A DNA stretch of 46,245 nt from an uncultured euryarchaeote (GCA_937911345.1 CALDPP010000035.1:1-46245), one strand, 5' to 3'. Shown: positions 8,804-18,303, counted from the stretch's first letter. Notes: generated from the sequence alone by a model not told the origin. Translations and numbers: made by a program.

Positions 8804-10623
8804 CAACGGACTCTGGAGTCAAGTTTGCAATCGATGCAACTGATGGTGCAAGTAGATACTTGCATGTTAGAGTTACCGTCTCACCACCGTTTACTGGCAA
8901 TAAGTTAACGCTAAAATTCCCGCGATGGGTTCCTGGATCTTACTTCATTCGAGAACCTATGCAATATCTAACTGGGATTTCATGCCATCAAAATGAAAAA
9001 GATGTTAGTTTTGCCCGAAAAGCAGTTGATTCTGTTGAAATAAAATTAAGTGACCAGTCCAGCGATTTAGTGGTAAATTACAAGATATTTGGCATTGAAT
9101 TATCAGTAAGGTCAACACATATCGATAACTCTCATTTACATATGATGCCACCATTCACATTCCTGTTACCCACTTCAGGAATTGATAAATCACGCATGGA
9201 TATGGAACATAAAATTGAAGTTTATTGTCCAACTGAATGGTCACCAGCAACACAATTACATCTTGTTAAGAAAGACGAAAATAACGATTCAATGGTTGGC
9301 AATAAAGCAAATTTGTATACCTTTTCAGCACCAGATAGAGATCGCTTACTTGACGGAATCATTGAAGTAAATAGCAACGAAAATATCCACTTCAAAGTTG
9401 ATGGTAGAAACCATGTGCTCAAATTATGGGATAGTGGTGGTTTCCAAACCGATTCATCGATGGTAACCCGTTTCATAGAAGATATGAAGAAAATAATCAA
9501 AGAATATCACGCCCTATTTGGAGTACCTAACTGGGGAGCCTACGTCACAGTTTTACAACTAACTGAAAAATCAAGAGGTGGTTTGGAACATTTAAATTCA
9601 CAGACTTCGATGTTGCCAAGAGTATGCTTGATAGATGGCTTTGTTGATGAATATCGGGACCTAATCAGCCTATTCAGCCACGAATATATGCACCAATGGA
9701 ATGTTAAGAGATTAAGACCAAAGAATTTCATCCACTATGATTTACAACAAGAAATCCACACCGATTTACTGTGGTGGTTTGAAGGATGTACATCCTGGTT
9801 GGGTGATATTCTATGTGTACGTTCAGGTGCATGGTCGGAAGACGATTGGCGAAAAGATATGGAAAGAAAATTATCAAGACACACAATAAGAAACGGTTCC
9901 GAGCATGAATCACTTGCAGAATCAAGTCACGATGCATGGATACACCTCTATAGAAGCCATAGCTTCTCGAGAGAAATACAGATATCATATTATCTTGAAG
10001 GGGAATTGGCTATTTTTTGTATAGATGCTGAATTAAGAAAGAGATCAAAGGGCAAGCATGGAATTTGCGACCTAATGGTAAAGTTATGCGAGAAATACGC
10101 TCTTGGATACCCTAATGCAGTTCAAATAGGCGTAGACTACAAAGATATCAGAAAAGAATTAGTCAACATGGAAGGTGGAAGAAACTTAGGAAAATATCTT
10201 GATGAATTGGTTTTTGATAAGTCTGCACCAAACATTGCTAAGGCATTAGGATACTACGGCCTTAGCCTAAAGAGTAAAGTTTCGAAAGACAACCAATTAT
10301 CATCATCTTGGTTAGGATTAAATTTGTCGGACAAAGGTGGCAAAGTGCTTGTGTCCAGCCATCAATCAAACTCTCCACTACGTGAATTAATCATGCCGGG
10401 TGATGAATTGATTTCGATAAACAGATTGCGAATAAATAGCGTCAAATCGTTGAAATCAATACTCGCAAAATTGGAGCCATCAAATGTTGAAATTTGTTAT
10501 AACCATGAAGGAATAATTAAACTTGACAAAATTGATTTGCGTATTGAACCGGAATTGAAGAATAAGTTAAATGGTAACGGCAACGCCAAATGGCGCGATT
10601 ATATTGCCAGTAGAGTCATTTGA
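8800..10623 (+). CDS. M61-family (glycyl aminopeptidase-type) peptidase with C-terminal PDZ domain
   Basis: SHEYMHQWNVKRLRPKNF (HExxH plus M61 signature), LLWWFEGCTSWLGDILCVRSG, C-terminal PDZ-like WLGLNLSDKGGKVLVSSHQSNSPLRELIMPGDELISINRLRI. Confidence 0.88.
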   Translation: MTTDSGVKFAIDATDGASRYLHVRVTVSPPFTGNKLTLKFPRWVPGSYFIREPMQYLTGISCHQNEKDVSFARKAVDSVEIKLSDQSSDLVVNYKIFGIELSVRSTHIDNSHLHMMPPFTFLLPTSGIDKSRMDMEHKIEVYCPTEWSPATQLHLVKKDENNDSMVGNKANLYTFSAPDRDRLLDGIIEVNSNENIHFKVDGRNHVLKLWDSGGFQTDSSMVTRFIEDMKKIIKEYHALFGVPNWGAYVTVLQLTEKSRGGLEHLNSQTSMLPRVCLIDGFVDEYRDLISLFSHEYMHQWNVKRLRPKNFIHYDLQQEIHTDLLWWFEGCTSWLGDILCVRSGAWSEDDWRKDMERKLSRHTIRNGSEHESLAESSHDAWIHLYRSHSFSREIQISYYLEGELAIFCIDAELRKRSKGKHGICDLMVKLCEKYALGYPNAVQIGVDYKDIRKELVNMEGGRNLGKYLDELVFDKSAPNIAKALGYYGLSLKSKVSKDNQLSSSWLGLNLSDKGGKVLVSSHQSNSPLRELIMPGDELISINRLRINSVKSLKSILAKLEPSNVEICYNHEGIIKLDKIDLRIEPELKNKLNGNGNAKWRDYIASRVI

Positions 10624-11023
10624 GATCATCAAGACTAACTAATATTGGTGGGAGATCAAAAATCGTTGTATGTTTAGTGGTTTTTGGAGGAAATAGATCT
10701 CCTGACTCACACATTTGAATTACCATTGATTTAGTAATTGAATCAAAATCCGTATTTGGCCATAATTCGAGAGTAATATCTTCAGATGAAAGATAATCAA
10801 GACATATTGCTGGTATTTTTGATAGCCCCAATTCTTGCGCTACTGATAATCTGTGATGCCCATCTAGCAATGAGCCTGTTACACTATCAACTAGAACCGG
10901 TTTAGTAAAACCCCCCCATCGCTTGGTCATGTCAAGTAACTTGTCTCGAGCTTTGGATTTAATTTGTTCATGTGGTTTTAACCAATCGACCTCAACCATG
11001 ACGACATCATCTTCAGTCCACAT
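10616..11023 (-). CDS. Short SerK-like (ParB/sulfiredoxin-fold) putative L-serine kinase family protein
   Basis: KPHEQ, LLDGHHRLSVAQELG and C-terminal GDLFPPKTTKHTTIFDLPPILVSLDDL resemble Thermococcus SerK as I recall it; only 135 aa. Confidence 0.65.
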   Translation of the reverse strand: MWTEDDVVMVEVDWLKPHEQIKSKARDKLLDMTKRWGGFTKPVLVDSVTGSLLDGHHRLSVAQELGLSKIPAICLDYLSSEDITLELWPNTDFDSITKSMVIQMCESGDLFPPKTTKHTTIFDLPPILVSLDDLK

Positions 11024-11074
11024 GAAACTGGGAACAGTATTTCAAGGATAATACTTTGGCAATTACCATAGGGA

Positions 11075-12427
11075 TTGGAGATTAATTTGATTGAGCATAT
11101 TCTAGGCAATGAATCGGATGTCAAAGGACTTCCTTTGACTAATGAAATGTCTCAGTTTGTTGATAGATTGCCGACTCAATTGATTGATGTATTAAACAAA
11201 ATCGCCGTTAACGGCGGAGGTGTGTGGATTGTCGGTGGGGCTGTAAGAGATGCTTCAATGGGATTAAATCCTTCAGATGTAGACCTAGCTACTGATTTAA
11301 CTCCCGATGAAATTCTTGGAATTTTTCCGGATGCTATAGAAACTGGAGTTTCTTTTGGTACGATTACCATCAAATCTGGGATATTTCTCTTCCAAACCAC
11401 TACACTAAGAACCGATGGTGAATATATTGATTCTAGAAGGCCCGATAAAGTGAAATGGAATATGTCTCTAATGGAAGACCTAAAGCGACGAGATTTTACT
11501 ATTAATTCAATGGCTATTGATGTCGCGAGAAGAACATACTATGACCCACACAATGGTTTGAGTGATATAAAAAATAACATTATTCGTTGTGTTGGTAACC
11601 CGCAAAAAAGAATCAATGAAGATGCTTTAAGAATCCTCAGAGCATATCGATTCTTAGGACAAATGGGTGGGAAAAATTGGCAGTTAGAAAAACATCTTAG
11701 TGATGTTATGGTTGTTAATTCATATTTGCTAGAAGAGTTGTCTAGCGAACGAATTTGGCAAGAAATGAGCAAAATTCTCAGCTTCTCAAAAAGTGGAAAA
11801 ATACTTGTAAGAATGTTATCGGATGGAATATTAAAAATTATTTTCCAATGGGATAACTTTGAAACTTCAAAATTGGTTTTGGCTCTTGAAGATTCTAGTC
11901 AGTTTGAATTAATCACGATGTTTGTACTGCTCAATTACCACCTAGATCAAGGGTCAATTGATGAATTATGCAAATCGCTAAAATTATCTAGGAAAGACAC
12001 CAAGGACGTCGTATTTACTTTTACAAATGCATTAATTGTTCCATCAAAGAACGAGAAATATCTCCGCTTATACAGACATATACTAGGAGCTAAATGTCGA
12101 CAGATTATCTTACTGAGTAAAACATTTTGCAAGTATGAATTACACAATAATTTCACTGATATTGATGATAATTATTTCAACCAAATAATATCACTGCTAG
12201 CAGATTTACCCAAAAACAAACTTGAGAAACAAATTATTGATGGTAACTGGTTGATGAGAGAAACTAACCTGGGACAAGGACAAAAACTTGGACGATTAAA
12301 GGAATGGTTATTTCGAATTCAAATTGAAAATGATCTTACTGATGTATCAGAAATCACCCTGCAACTAGCGAAGATTCAATGGCAAAATGATGATTTCGAA
12401 TCATGGCCTAGAATGTCATTAGAATGA
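11075..12427 (+). CDS. Class II (bacterial-type) CCA-adding enzyme / poly(A) polymerase family nucleotidyltransferase
   Basis: VWIVGGAVRDASMGLNPSDVDLATD, RRDFTINSMAID, YYDPHNGLSDIKNNIIRCVG, NEDALRILRAYRF: class II motifs A-D. Confidence 0.88.
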   Translation: MEINLIEHILGNESDVKGLPLTNEMSQFVDRLPTQLIDVLNKIAVNGGGVWIVGGAVRDASMGLNPSDVDLATDLTPDEILGIFPDAIETGVSFGTITIKSGIFLFQTTTLRTDGEYIDSRRPDKVKWNMSLMEDLKRRDFTINSMAIDVARRTYYDPHNGLSDIKNNIIRCVGNPQKRINEDALRILRAYRFLGQMGGKNWQLEKHLSDVMVVNSYLLEELSSERIWQEMSKILSFSKSGKILVRMLSDGILKIIFQWDNFETSKLVLALEDSSQFELITMFVLLNYHLDQGSIDELCKSLKLSRKDTKDVVFTFTNALIVPSKNEKYLRLYRHILGAKCRQIILLSKTFCKYELHNNFTDIDDNYFNQIISLLADLPKNKLEKQIIDGNWLMRETNLGQGQKLGRLKEWLFRIQIENDLTDVSEITLQLAKIQWQNDDFESWPRMSLE

Positions 12428-12466
12428 AGGGATTATCTTCAAGAATGATGAATTATAGGCAAGTCC

Positions 12467-13600
12467 ATGTTCAGTGGTAGAATATCTCAGGCTGTTGCTA
12501 GTCAAATTGAGAAAAAAATATCAGAGAATAATGACCTGAATTCTTTATCTAATTCAGAACTAGCAAACTTAGCGATAGAATTTGTTGGCGATGCCCCTCC
12601 TTCCCATGTACCTAGAGAAACTGTCATCGAAATATTATCACAACAACCCGAGATTAATTCGTGGAGAGAGAACCTAAAACAGAAAGCTGTAGAGGCAGCC
12701 AAAAATAAAGTTAGAAACGTCGCAAATAATGTTGATCCTAGAATGGCAAACATGATTAAGCAACAATTCGGCCAGTGGCTGCAAAATTCTGGCCTTTCTA
12801 CTGTGGAAATTACTACAAAAATAGACACTAACTCCGATGGTATGATTAGTAGAACTGAACTAAATAATTTCATTCAAAATCTATCTGGAACTCAACCCCC
12901 AGAATGGGTATCTGAAACACTAATTTCTATTCTAGACAAAGACCAAAATGGAGTAATTGAAGTTCAAGAGTTATGGGATTACCTCGGAGCAATTGGATTT
13001 GAAGTTCCTGTAATTCAGGAACCGGTAACCGAAGAAATGGTTGTGGAAGAACCAGTAATCGAGGAATCAACAGAAGAGGTGCATGAAAAAGATGTGTACG
13101 AAGATGCTGAATGGTCAGATGAATCAGAAATCGATATTGATCAAGAAATAAAAGAGATTCCGGATATTCCACATGTTGAAGAAACCGATACCATAACTCA
13201 AGCAGAACAAAAACCTGCTATTGTGGTCGAAAATGACAATAATGTTGAGGAATTGCCAAGCATCAATACCTCTATAGAAATTGGTATAGAGAAACTACAC
13301 TCGACAAGATTGCATAGAGAAGCGATCAGTGTAATTGAATCTACTGAGCCTGGTAATTGTACAATCATAGTTGAAAGGGTCGAAAGGACATTGATGGTAA
13401 TGGACAGTTATAGAGGAGGCATGACCGTAGTAGGATTACTTGATAACGGACCTTACACCGTAGCGGTATTATTTGAGCCAAATTACAATGATCAAATCGA
13501 GACATTAGTGGGCAAGAAGATTTCATTTTCTGGAGCCCTTCATGATTGGTCAAGTGGACTTAGACAAGCTAAACTGAAAGGTTCAAATTTAACCTTGTAG
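12467..13600 (+). CDS. Cytoplasmic EF-hand pair protein with acidic linker and uncharacterised C-terminal domain
   Basis: EF loops DTNSDGMISRTE (nt 12824-12859) and DKDQNGVIEVQE (nt 12935-12970), both with canonical ligand spacing; no signal peptide. Confidence 0.8.
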   Translation: MFSGRISQAVASQIEKKISENNDLNSLSNSELANLAIEFVGDAPPSHVPRETVIEILSQQPEINSWRENLKQKAVEAAKNKVRNVANNVDPRMANMIKQQFGQWLQNSGLSTVEITTKIDTNSDGMISRTELNNFIQNLSGTQPPEWVSETLISILDKDQNGVIEVQELWDYLGAIGFEVPVIQEPVTEEMVVEEPVIEESTEEVHEKDVYEDAEWSDESEIDIDQEIKEIPDIPHVEETDTITQAEQKPAIVVENDNNVEELPSINTSIEIGIEKLHSTRLHREAISVIESTEPGNCTIIVERVERTLMVMDSYRGGMTVVGLLDNGPYTVAVLFEPNYNDQIETLVGKKISFSGALHDWSSGLRQAKLKGSNLTL

Positions 13601-14770
13601 TTACTTTAAGGATCTTGAAATTACTATCCTCTGGACCTCTTGAGTGCCCTCGTATATTTGAGTGATTTTAGCATCCCTGAAAAATCTCTCAACTGGGAAT
13701 TCTTTAGTGTAGCCATATCCACCAAGGACTTGTATTGCTCTTTCTGAGACCCACATAGCGGTATCACCTGCATACAATTTGGCCATGCTTGCCTCTTGAG
13801 TATGGCGTGGACCATTGTTCTCATAATGTTCTTGCTTGGCCCAAGAAGCACGGTAAACAAGTTGTCTCGCTGCCTGTATTCTAGTTGCCATGTCAGCCAA
13901 GTAGGACATAATCATTTGGTGATGAGCGATTGGTTTGCCGAAAGCTTCCCGCTCATGAGAGTAATTTAGAGCCGCTTCATATGCTCCTTGTGCTATACCA
14001 AGTGCCTGCGCAGCAATACCAATTCGGCTATTATCCAATGCGTTCATAGCAATTGGAAATCCATTTCCTACACCTTTTAGTACGTTTTCAACCGGAACTT
14101 TACAATTATTCAAAATCAAAGTACAGGTATCTGAAGAACGTATTCCTAGTTTGTCTTCTTTCTTACCAACTGAAAATCCTTCGAATGACGATTCGACGAT
14201 GAATGCAGTAGTTCCGCCATGTTTTTTGACGCCATAGTCTGGATGATCGACATCTTTAGCAAACAGAACTAGAATTTCTGCTTGGGCCCCATTAGTCACC
14301 CACATCTTCTCTCCGTTTAACAAAAAGTGCTTGCCATCGTCTGATAACTTAGCCTTGCAAATCATTGCTGCAGCATCAGTACCTGCACCCGCTTCAGAAA
14401 GTGAGTATGCGCCTACTTGTCCTGCTGCAAGCCTAGGCAGATAATTTTGTTTCTGCTCTTCATTGCCGTGTAATGCAATCGTTTTTGCACACAATCCAAC
14501 ATGAACACAAAACATCACACCAAATGATGGATCGACTCTTGAAAGTTCTTCAACAATAATTGATTCTGAGATATCATCAACCGGTGAGCCTCCGTATTCT
14601 TCTGGAATTGTTACTCCTTGTAGACCATAATCAAGAAATTGTTGCCACTCTTCTTTTGGTGGAATTTGATTAGCATCTCTATGCTCAACTGTAGGTGATA
14701 ATACTGTCTCAGCAAAATCTCTAACTAGTTCCCTAATCATTTGCTGTTCATCGGTTTCGGCGTAGTCCAT
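13601..14770 (-). CDS. Acyl-CoA dehydrogenase
   Basis: YSLSEAGAGTDAAAM, KMWVTNGAQAEILVLFA, LGIRSSDTCTLILNNCKVP, QVLGGYGYTKEFPVERFFRDAKITQIYEGTQEVQRIVISR. Likely ATG at 14770 behind GGGGAG. Confidence 0.95.
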   Translation of the reverse strand: MDYAETDEQQMIRELVRDFAETVLSPTVEHRDANQIPPKEEWQQFLDYGLQGVTIPEEYGGSPVDDISESIIVEELSRVDPSFGVMFCVHVGLCAKTIALHGNEEQKQNYLPRLAAGQVGAYSLSEAGAGTDAAAMICKAKLSDDGKHFLLNGEKMWVTNGAQAEILVLFAKDVDHPDYGVKKHGGTTAFIVESSFEGFSVGKKEDKLGIRSSDTCTLILNNCKVPVENVLKGVGNGFPIAMNALDNSRIGIAAQALGIAQGAYEAALNYSHEREAFGKPIAHHQMIMSYLADMATRIQAARQLVYRASWAKQEHYENNGPRHTQEASMAKLYAGDTAMWVSERAIQVLGGYGYTKEFPVERFFRDAKITQIYEGTQEVQRIVISRSLK

Positions 14771-14890
14771 ATGTCTCCCCATCCTACCCAATAAGCCGAC
14801 TCACTTAACCCGTTTGCTAATTTTATAATATTCATTTTTCCCAAATTATTCATATATGATGCTCATGAGGCGCGGACAGGAGGAATCATT

Positions 14891-15292
14891 TTGGATGAAG
14901 AAACCGTTGAATTTAATGTAGCGCACAATAGAAAATACTCCACAGATCATTTGTGGTATCAGGAAAAGGACGACCGCCTGATGATTGGAGTAAGTGAATT
15001 CTTGAAACTAGAAATTGGAGATGTCCTAAGAGTAATTCTACCACAAGCTGAAACAGAAGTTGATGAGGGAGATGGTATGTTCTCTATCTGGACAGCAGAG
15101 GAAAAAAAGCCATTCCCTGCACCGTTTTCAGGACTCATTGCTGAGGTTAATGGTGAAGTAGAAATAAACCCAGACTTAGCTAACGACTCCGCATATGACC
15201 TTGGTTGGATTATCATCCTAGAACCTCATGACCTAGACTTGGAATTACTACTAGACCCTGACGAATATGTTGAATATCTTGCTGAACTGTGA
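14891..15292 (+). CDS. Glycine cleavage H-like (lipoyl-fold) protein lacking the canonical lipoyl lysine
   Basis: KYSTDHLWYQEKDDRLMIGVSEFLKLEIGDVLRVILPQ and PFPAPFSGLIAEVNGEVEINPDLANDSAYDLGWIIIL follow the GcvH layout, but the ESVKA region reads WTAEE. Confidence 0.7.
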   Translation: MDEETVEFNVAHNRKYSTDHLWYQEKDDRLMIGVSEFLKLEIGDVLRVILPQAETEVDEGDGMFSIWTAEEKKPFPAPFSGLIAEVNGEVEINPDLANDSAYDLGWIIILEPHDLDLELLLDPDEYVEYLAEL

Positions 15293-15879
15293 TGGTTTTG
15301 GTGGCCATCATGGAAGAAATAGATATTTTGAAACAGAGTCTGGAGAAAGCGCCGATAATTTGGAAAGGCGATTATCCATATTTTATTCACCCCATTACTG
15401 ACGGCGTACCAAGGCTAGAACCAAAGGTTTTGGAAGCGATTATTGAATTGTCTGTGCCGCTAATTAACTGGGATAACATCGACGTGATACTAGGCATAGA
15501 AGCGATGGGTTTGCCTCTGATGGCGCCGCTGTCGATGCGTACCAACATCCCAATGGTTATCGCTAGAAAGCGTCAATATGGACTTGAAGGAGAGATTGAG
15601 ATAAATCAAGAAACCGGTTACTCCAAAGGCAGTATTTTTCTAAATGATATCAAACCAGGCGAAAAAATAGCCATAATCGATGATGTACTATCGACTGGTG
15701 GAACAATAAGGTCAGTTATTGAAGGTGTCAAAAGAACCGGTGCTGTAATCCAAAATATTGTCGTAGTAGTTGAAAAAGGACCCGGGATGAAAATTTTACA
15801 AAATGACTATCCAAACATCAAGTTTGACTCCTTGGTCAAACTTGAAATGGACGGCGAAAAAGTCGTAATATTAGATTAG
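15289..15879 (+). CDS. Archaeal-type hypoxanthine/adenine phosphoribosyltransferase
   Basis: PRPP motif IAIIDDVLSTGGTIRSVIEG; WKGDYPYFIHPITDGVPRLEP N-terminus typical of archaeal purine PRTases. Confidence 0.88.
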   Translation: MMVLVAIMEEIDILKQSLEKAPIIWKGDYPYFIHPITDGVPRLEPKVLEAIIELSVPLINWDNIDVILGIEAMGLPLMAPLSMRTNIPMVIARKRQYGLEGEIEINQETGYSKGSIFLNDIKPGEKIAIIDDVLSTGGTIRSVIEGVKRTGAVIQNIVVVVEKGPGMKILQNDYPNIKFDSLVKLEMDGEKVVILD

Positions 15880-15890
15880 GAAGTGAATTA

Positions 15891-17000
15891 TTGGACCTTG
15901 ATAGACACGATTTTCAACTCGATGATTTGGTTGAGAAAATTAAGCAAAATGACAACCGTCTAATTGCACTCCAGGTTCCAGAAGGACTCAAGATGCAGGC
16001 TTTGGAAATGATGGATGAAATAGAAACTGAAACAAGCGCTAAGGTTGTTTTAGCTGCCGATCCATGTTACGGAGCGTGCGATTTGGTTCACGACAAAATG
16101 AAGATGATGGGCGTTGAGTTAGTTGCCCATATGGGTCATTCTCAAATGAATATAGATTCTGGAATGCCAACCGAATTTATCGATGTTACTTACGATGGCG
16201 ACCCTGAGTTGAAACCGATTTTACCAATTCTAAATAAACACCTTTCGATGGCTCAAGAAAGAATGGCAAATCAAGAACAAAATCCAGCATTGTCGGAAGC
16301 AGAAGCCCAAGATAAATTCCTCGACGCTGTTGGTAGAATGGCTCCATTAACTGGTACAAAACTAGGATTGGTTGGATCTATACAACATCTTCACTTGTTG
16401 CCGGACTTTCATGATCGTTTAGAAGAGGCAGGCTTTGATGTTACAATTCCTATTGGTGGAGCGAGATTATCATTCCCCGGACAGGTACTTGGATGTAATT
16501 ACTCTGGTGATGATCCCAGTATTGGTCACTATCTTTTCCTGGGTTCGGGGGATTTCCATCCAATTGGATTAGTCCTACACACTGGGAAACCTCTGGCCAT
16601 GCTAGACCCTTATTCAGGATCTGCAGAGGAAATGTCATTCGAAAGAATCGAGAGAATACTAAGGCAAAGATTTGGTTTGATTATGTCTAGTCAAGATTCC
16701 CAATCTTTTGGCATATTGATTGGGGAAAAACCAGGTCAAATGCGCCGTACTCTTGCTCTTAGAATGAAAAGAATGCTTGAGAAGCATGGTAAGAAAGGTT
16801 ACTTGTTAGCACTTGAACACATTGGCCCTGATTTGATTGATTTTTATCCAGTCGATGCATTCGTTAACACCGCTTGCCCAAGAATTGCCATAGATGATGC
16901 AGTTAGATACCGTAAACCATTGATTACACCATTTGAACTAGAAGTTGCACTGGGTGAAAAACAGTGGGAAACTGGTTACATGTTTGACGAAATACCTTGA
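15891..17000 (+). CDS. dph2: Diphthamide synthase 2-(3-amino-3-carboxypropyl)histidine synthase (Dph2)
   Basis: IALQVPEGLKMQA, ADPCYGACDL, GCNYSGD, NTACPRIAIDDA: the three conserved Cys positions of archaeal Dph2. Confidence 0.92.
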   Translation: MDLDRHDFQLDDLVEKIKQNDNRLIALQVPEGLKMQALEMMDEIETETSAKVVLAADPCYGACDLVHDKMKMMGVELVAHMGHSQMNIDSGMPTEFIDVTYDGDPELKPILPILNKHLSMAQERMANQEQNPALSEAEAQDKFLDAVGRMAPLTGTKLGLVGSIQHLHLLPDFHDRLEEAGFDVTIPIGGARLSFPGQVLGCNYSGDDPSIGHYLFLGSGDFHPIGLVLHTGKPLAMLDPYSGSAEEMSFERIERILRQRFGLIMSSQDSQSFGILIGEKPGQMRRTLALRMKRMLEKHGKKGYLLALEHIGPDLIDFYPVDAFVNTACPRIAIDDAVRYRKPLITPFELEVALGEKQWETGYMFDEIP

Positions 17001-17073
17001 GTATGATAATTGCCAAAAATTGGCCAAATTAAAGCGTATATTCAATAACGGTTGGCGTAAGCCTTCAGTTGTT

Positions 17074-18270
17074 ATGAGTAGTTATCTAGATAGGATTGGG
17101 GCTGGTTATGTGATTGATAACCCCGACCCTCTGGATTTTGATTATGTTCCAAAAGAATTGGTTTGTAGAGAGAAATATCAAAACTACTTGGCTGCTAGAT
17201 TCTCTTCTATAGACAAAGTTGATTCTAGTTGCAGGGCAATAATTACCGGTCCAGTCGGTAGTGGTAAAACTGTACTTGTCAAAACCTTCTGCCGTGACTT
17301 ACAACGTCATTTGGTTAACCGTAGAACAATAAACATTGCACATGTAAATTGTAGAAATGCATCAACAAGCACTAGGGTTGTCCAAAGAATATTACATGCA
17401 ATTGATCCTGGTCACCCGGACAGAGGATTATCAATCGGTGAATTACTACTTAGTCTCCGTAAATTAACCAGAAGAAATTCATCTCATCTTATTGTTATAC
17501 TCGATGAAGTAGACCACATGCTGAGAAAGTCTGGTGATGACATATTGTACCAACTTTTGAGAATCGATGAAGACCAAGAAGGGAAAGGTACACTATCTCT
17601 TATTTTGATTAGCCAGGAACAAGTGTTAGATGTTTTGGAAACCGCAGTTATTTCTAGAATTGGCAAGACTAATCTGATAAAAATACCAGCATATAATGAG
17701 GATGAATTGTTTAATATTGCCATGCAAAGAGCTGATCTCGCATTGGTAAAAGGTTCTTATTCAGAACAAATTATCAGACTAATAGCGGAAAAATCCGCAC
17801 CAATAGGTGACGCTAGACTGGCAATAGAATTGCTAAAAGCGGCTGCTGAGTCGTGTGAAATAAGACAAGATGACCATACTGAAAGAGCAATAAGTATCGA
17901 TGATGTTCACGCTAAAGATGAGATTTTATCCGTTGACATGGTTTCCGAAATAGATGCGATTGATGGACTAAAACCACACGCAATGTTGGTTTTACTAGCA
18001 ATATGCAGGCGTCTGAAAAAAGAAAGTTCAATGACTACTGGTGATGTCGAAAGTCTCTATGCAGTTGTATGCGAAGAATATGAACAGCAGATGAAAAGTC
18101 ATACTACTCTCTGGAAATATTTGAAAGAACTTGAAAATAGACAATTAATCAAGACAAGAATTTCAACGGTCAGCGACGGACGTGGCAGAACAACACACCT
18201 GAGCATGCCGCATTTCCTTCCTAGTGACATTGCAAGTAGGCTTGAAATGTTAGTAAAAAAGCGCTTGTAA
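17074..18270 (+). CDS. Orc1/Cdc6 replication initiator (AAA+ plus winged helix)
   Basis: ITGPVGSGKTVLVKTFCRDL (Walker A), HLIVILDEVDHML (Walker B), C-terminal wHTH. ATG at 17074 chosen because the track ORF begins inside dph2. Confidence 0.9.
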   Translation: MSSYLDRIGAGYVIDNPDPLDFDYVPKELVCREKYQNYLAARFSSIDKVDSSCRAIITGPVGSGKTVLVKTFCRDLQRHLVNRRTINIAHVNCRNASTSTRVVQRILHAIDPGHPDRGLSIGELLLSLRKLTRRNSSHLIVILDEVDHMLRKSGDDILYQLLRIDEDQEGKGTLSLILISQEQVLDVLETAVISRIGKTNLIKIPAYNEDELFNIAMQRADLALVKGSYSEQIIRLIAEKSAPIGDARLAIELLKAAAESCEIRQDDHTERAISIDDVHAKDEILSVDMVSEIDAIDGLKPHAMLVLLAICRRLKKESSMTTGDVESLYAVVCEEYEQQMKSHTTLWKYLKELENRQLIKTRISTVSDGRGRTTHLSMPHFLPSDIASRLEMLVKKRL

Positions 18271-18303
18271 GCGATATGTGCCGCTAGATTTTTATCCGGT
18301 GAG

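Noticed and set aside
11203-11216. 14-bp perfect palindrome CGCCGTTAACGGCG
   Set aside because: Lies inside the nucleotidyltransferase CDS in the codons just before the GGG/VGG motif; explained by coding constraint, no sign of regulation.
12502-12873. 123-aa minus-strand ORF opposite the EF-hand gene
   Set aside because: Shadow of the plus-strand EF-hand CDS, which has canonical motifs.
14870-14880. GCGCGGACA shared between 2124 region and the gcvH-like leader
   Set aside because: Short match with no inverted partner at the second site; likely chance.
17001-17073. Possible replication origin next to orc1/cdc6
   Set aside because: Only 73 bp between dph2 and orc1, with no ORB-like repeats or G-string elements and no long AT-rich unwinding region.
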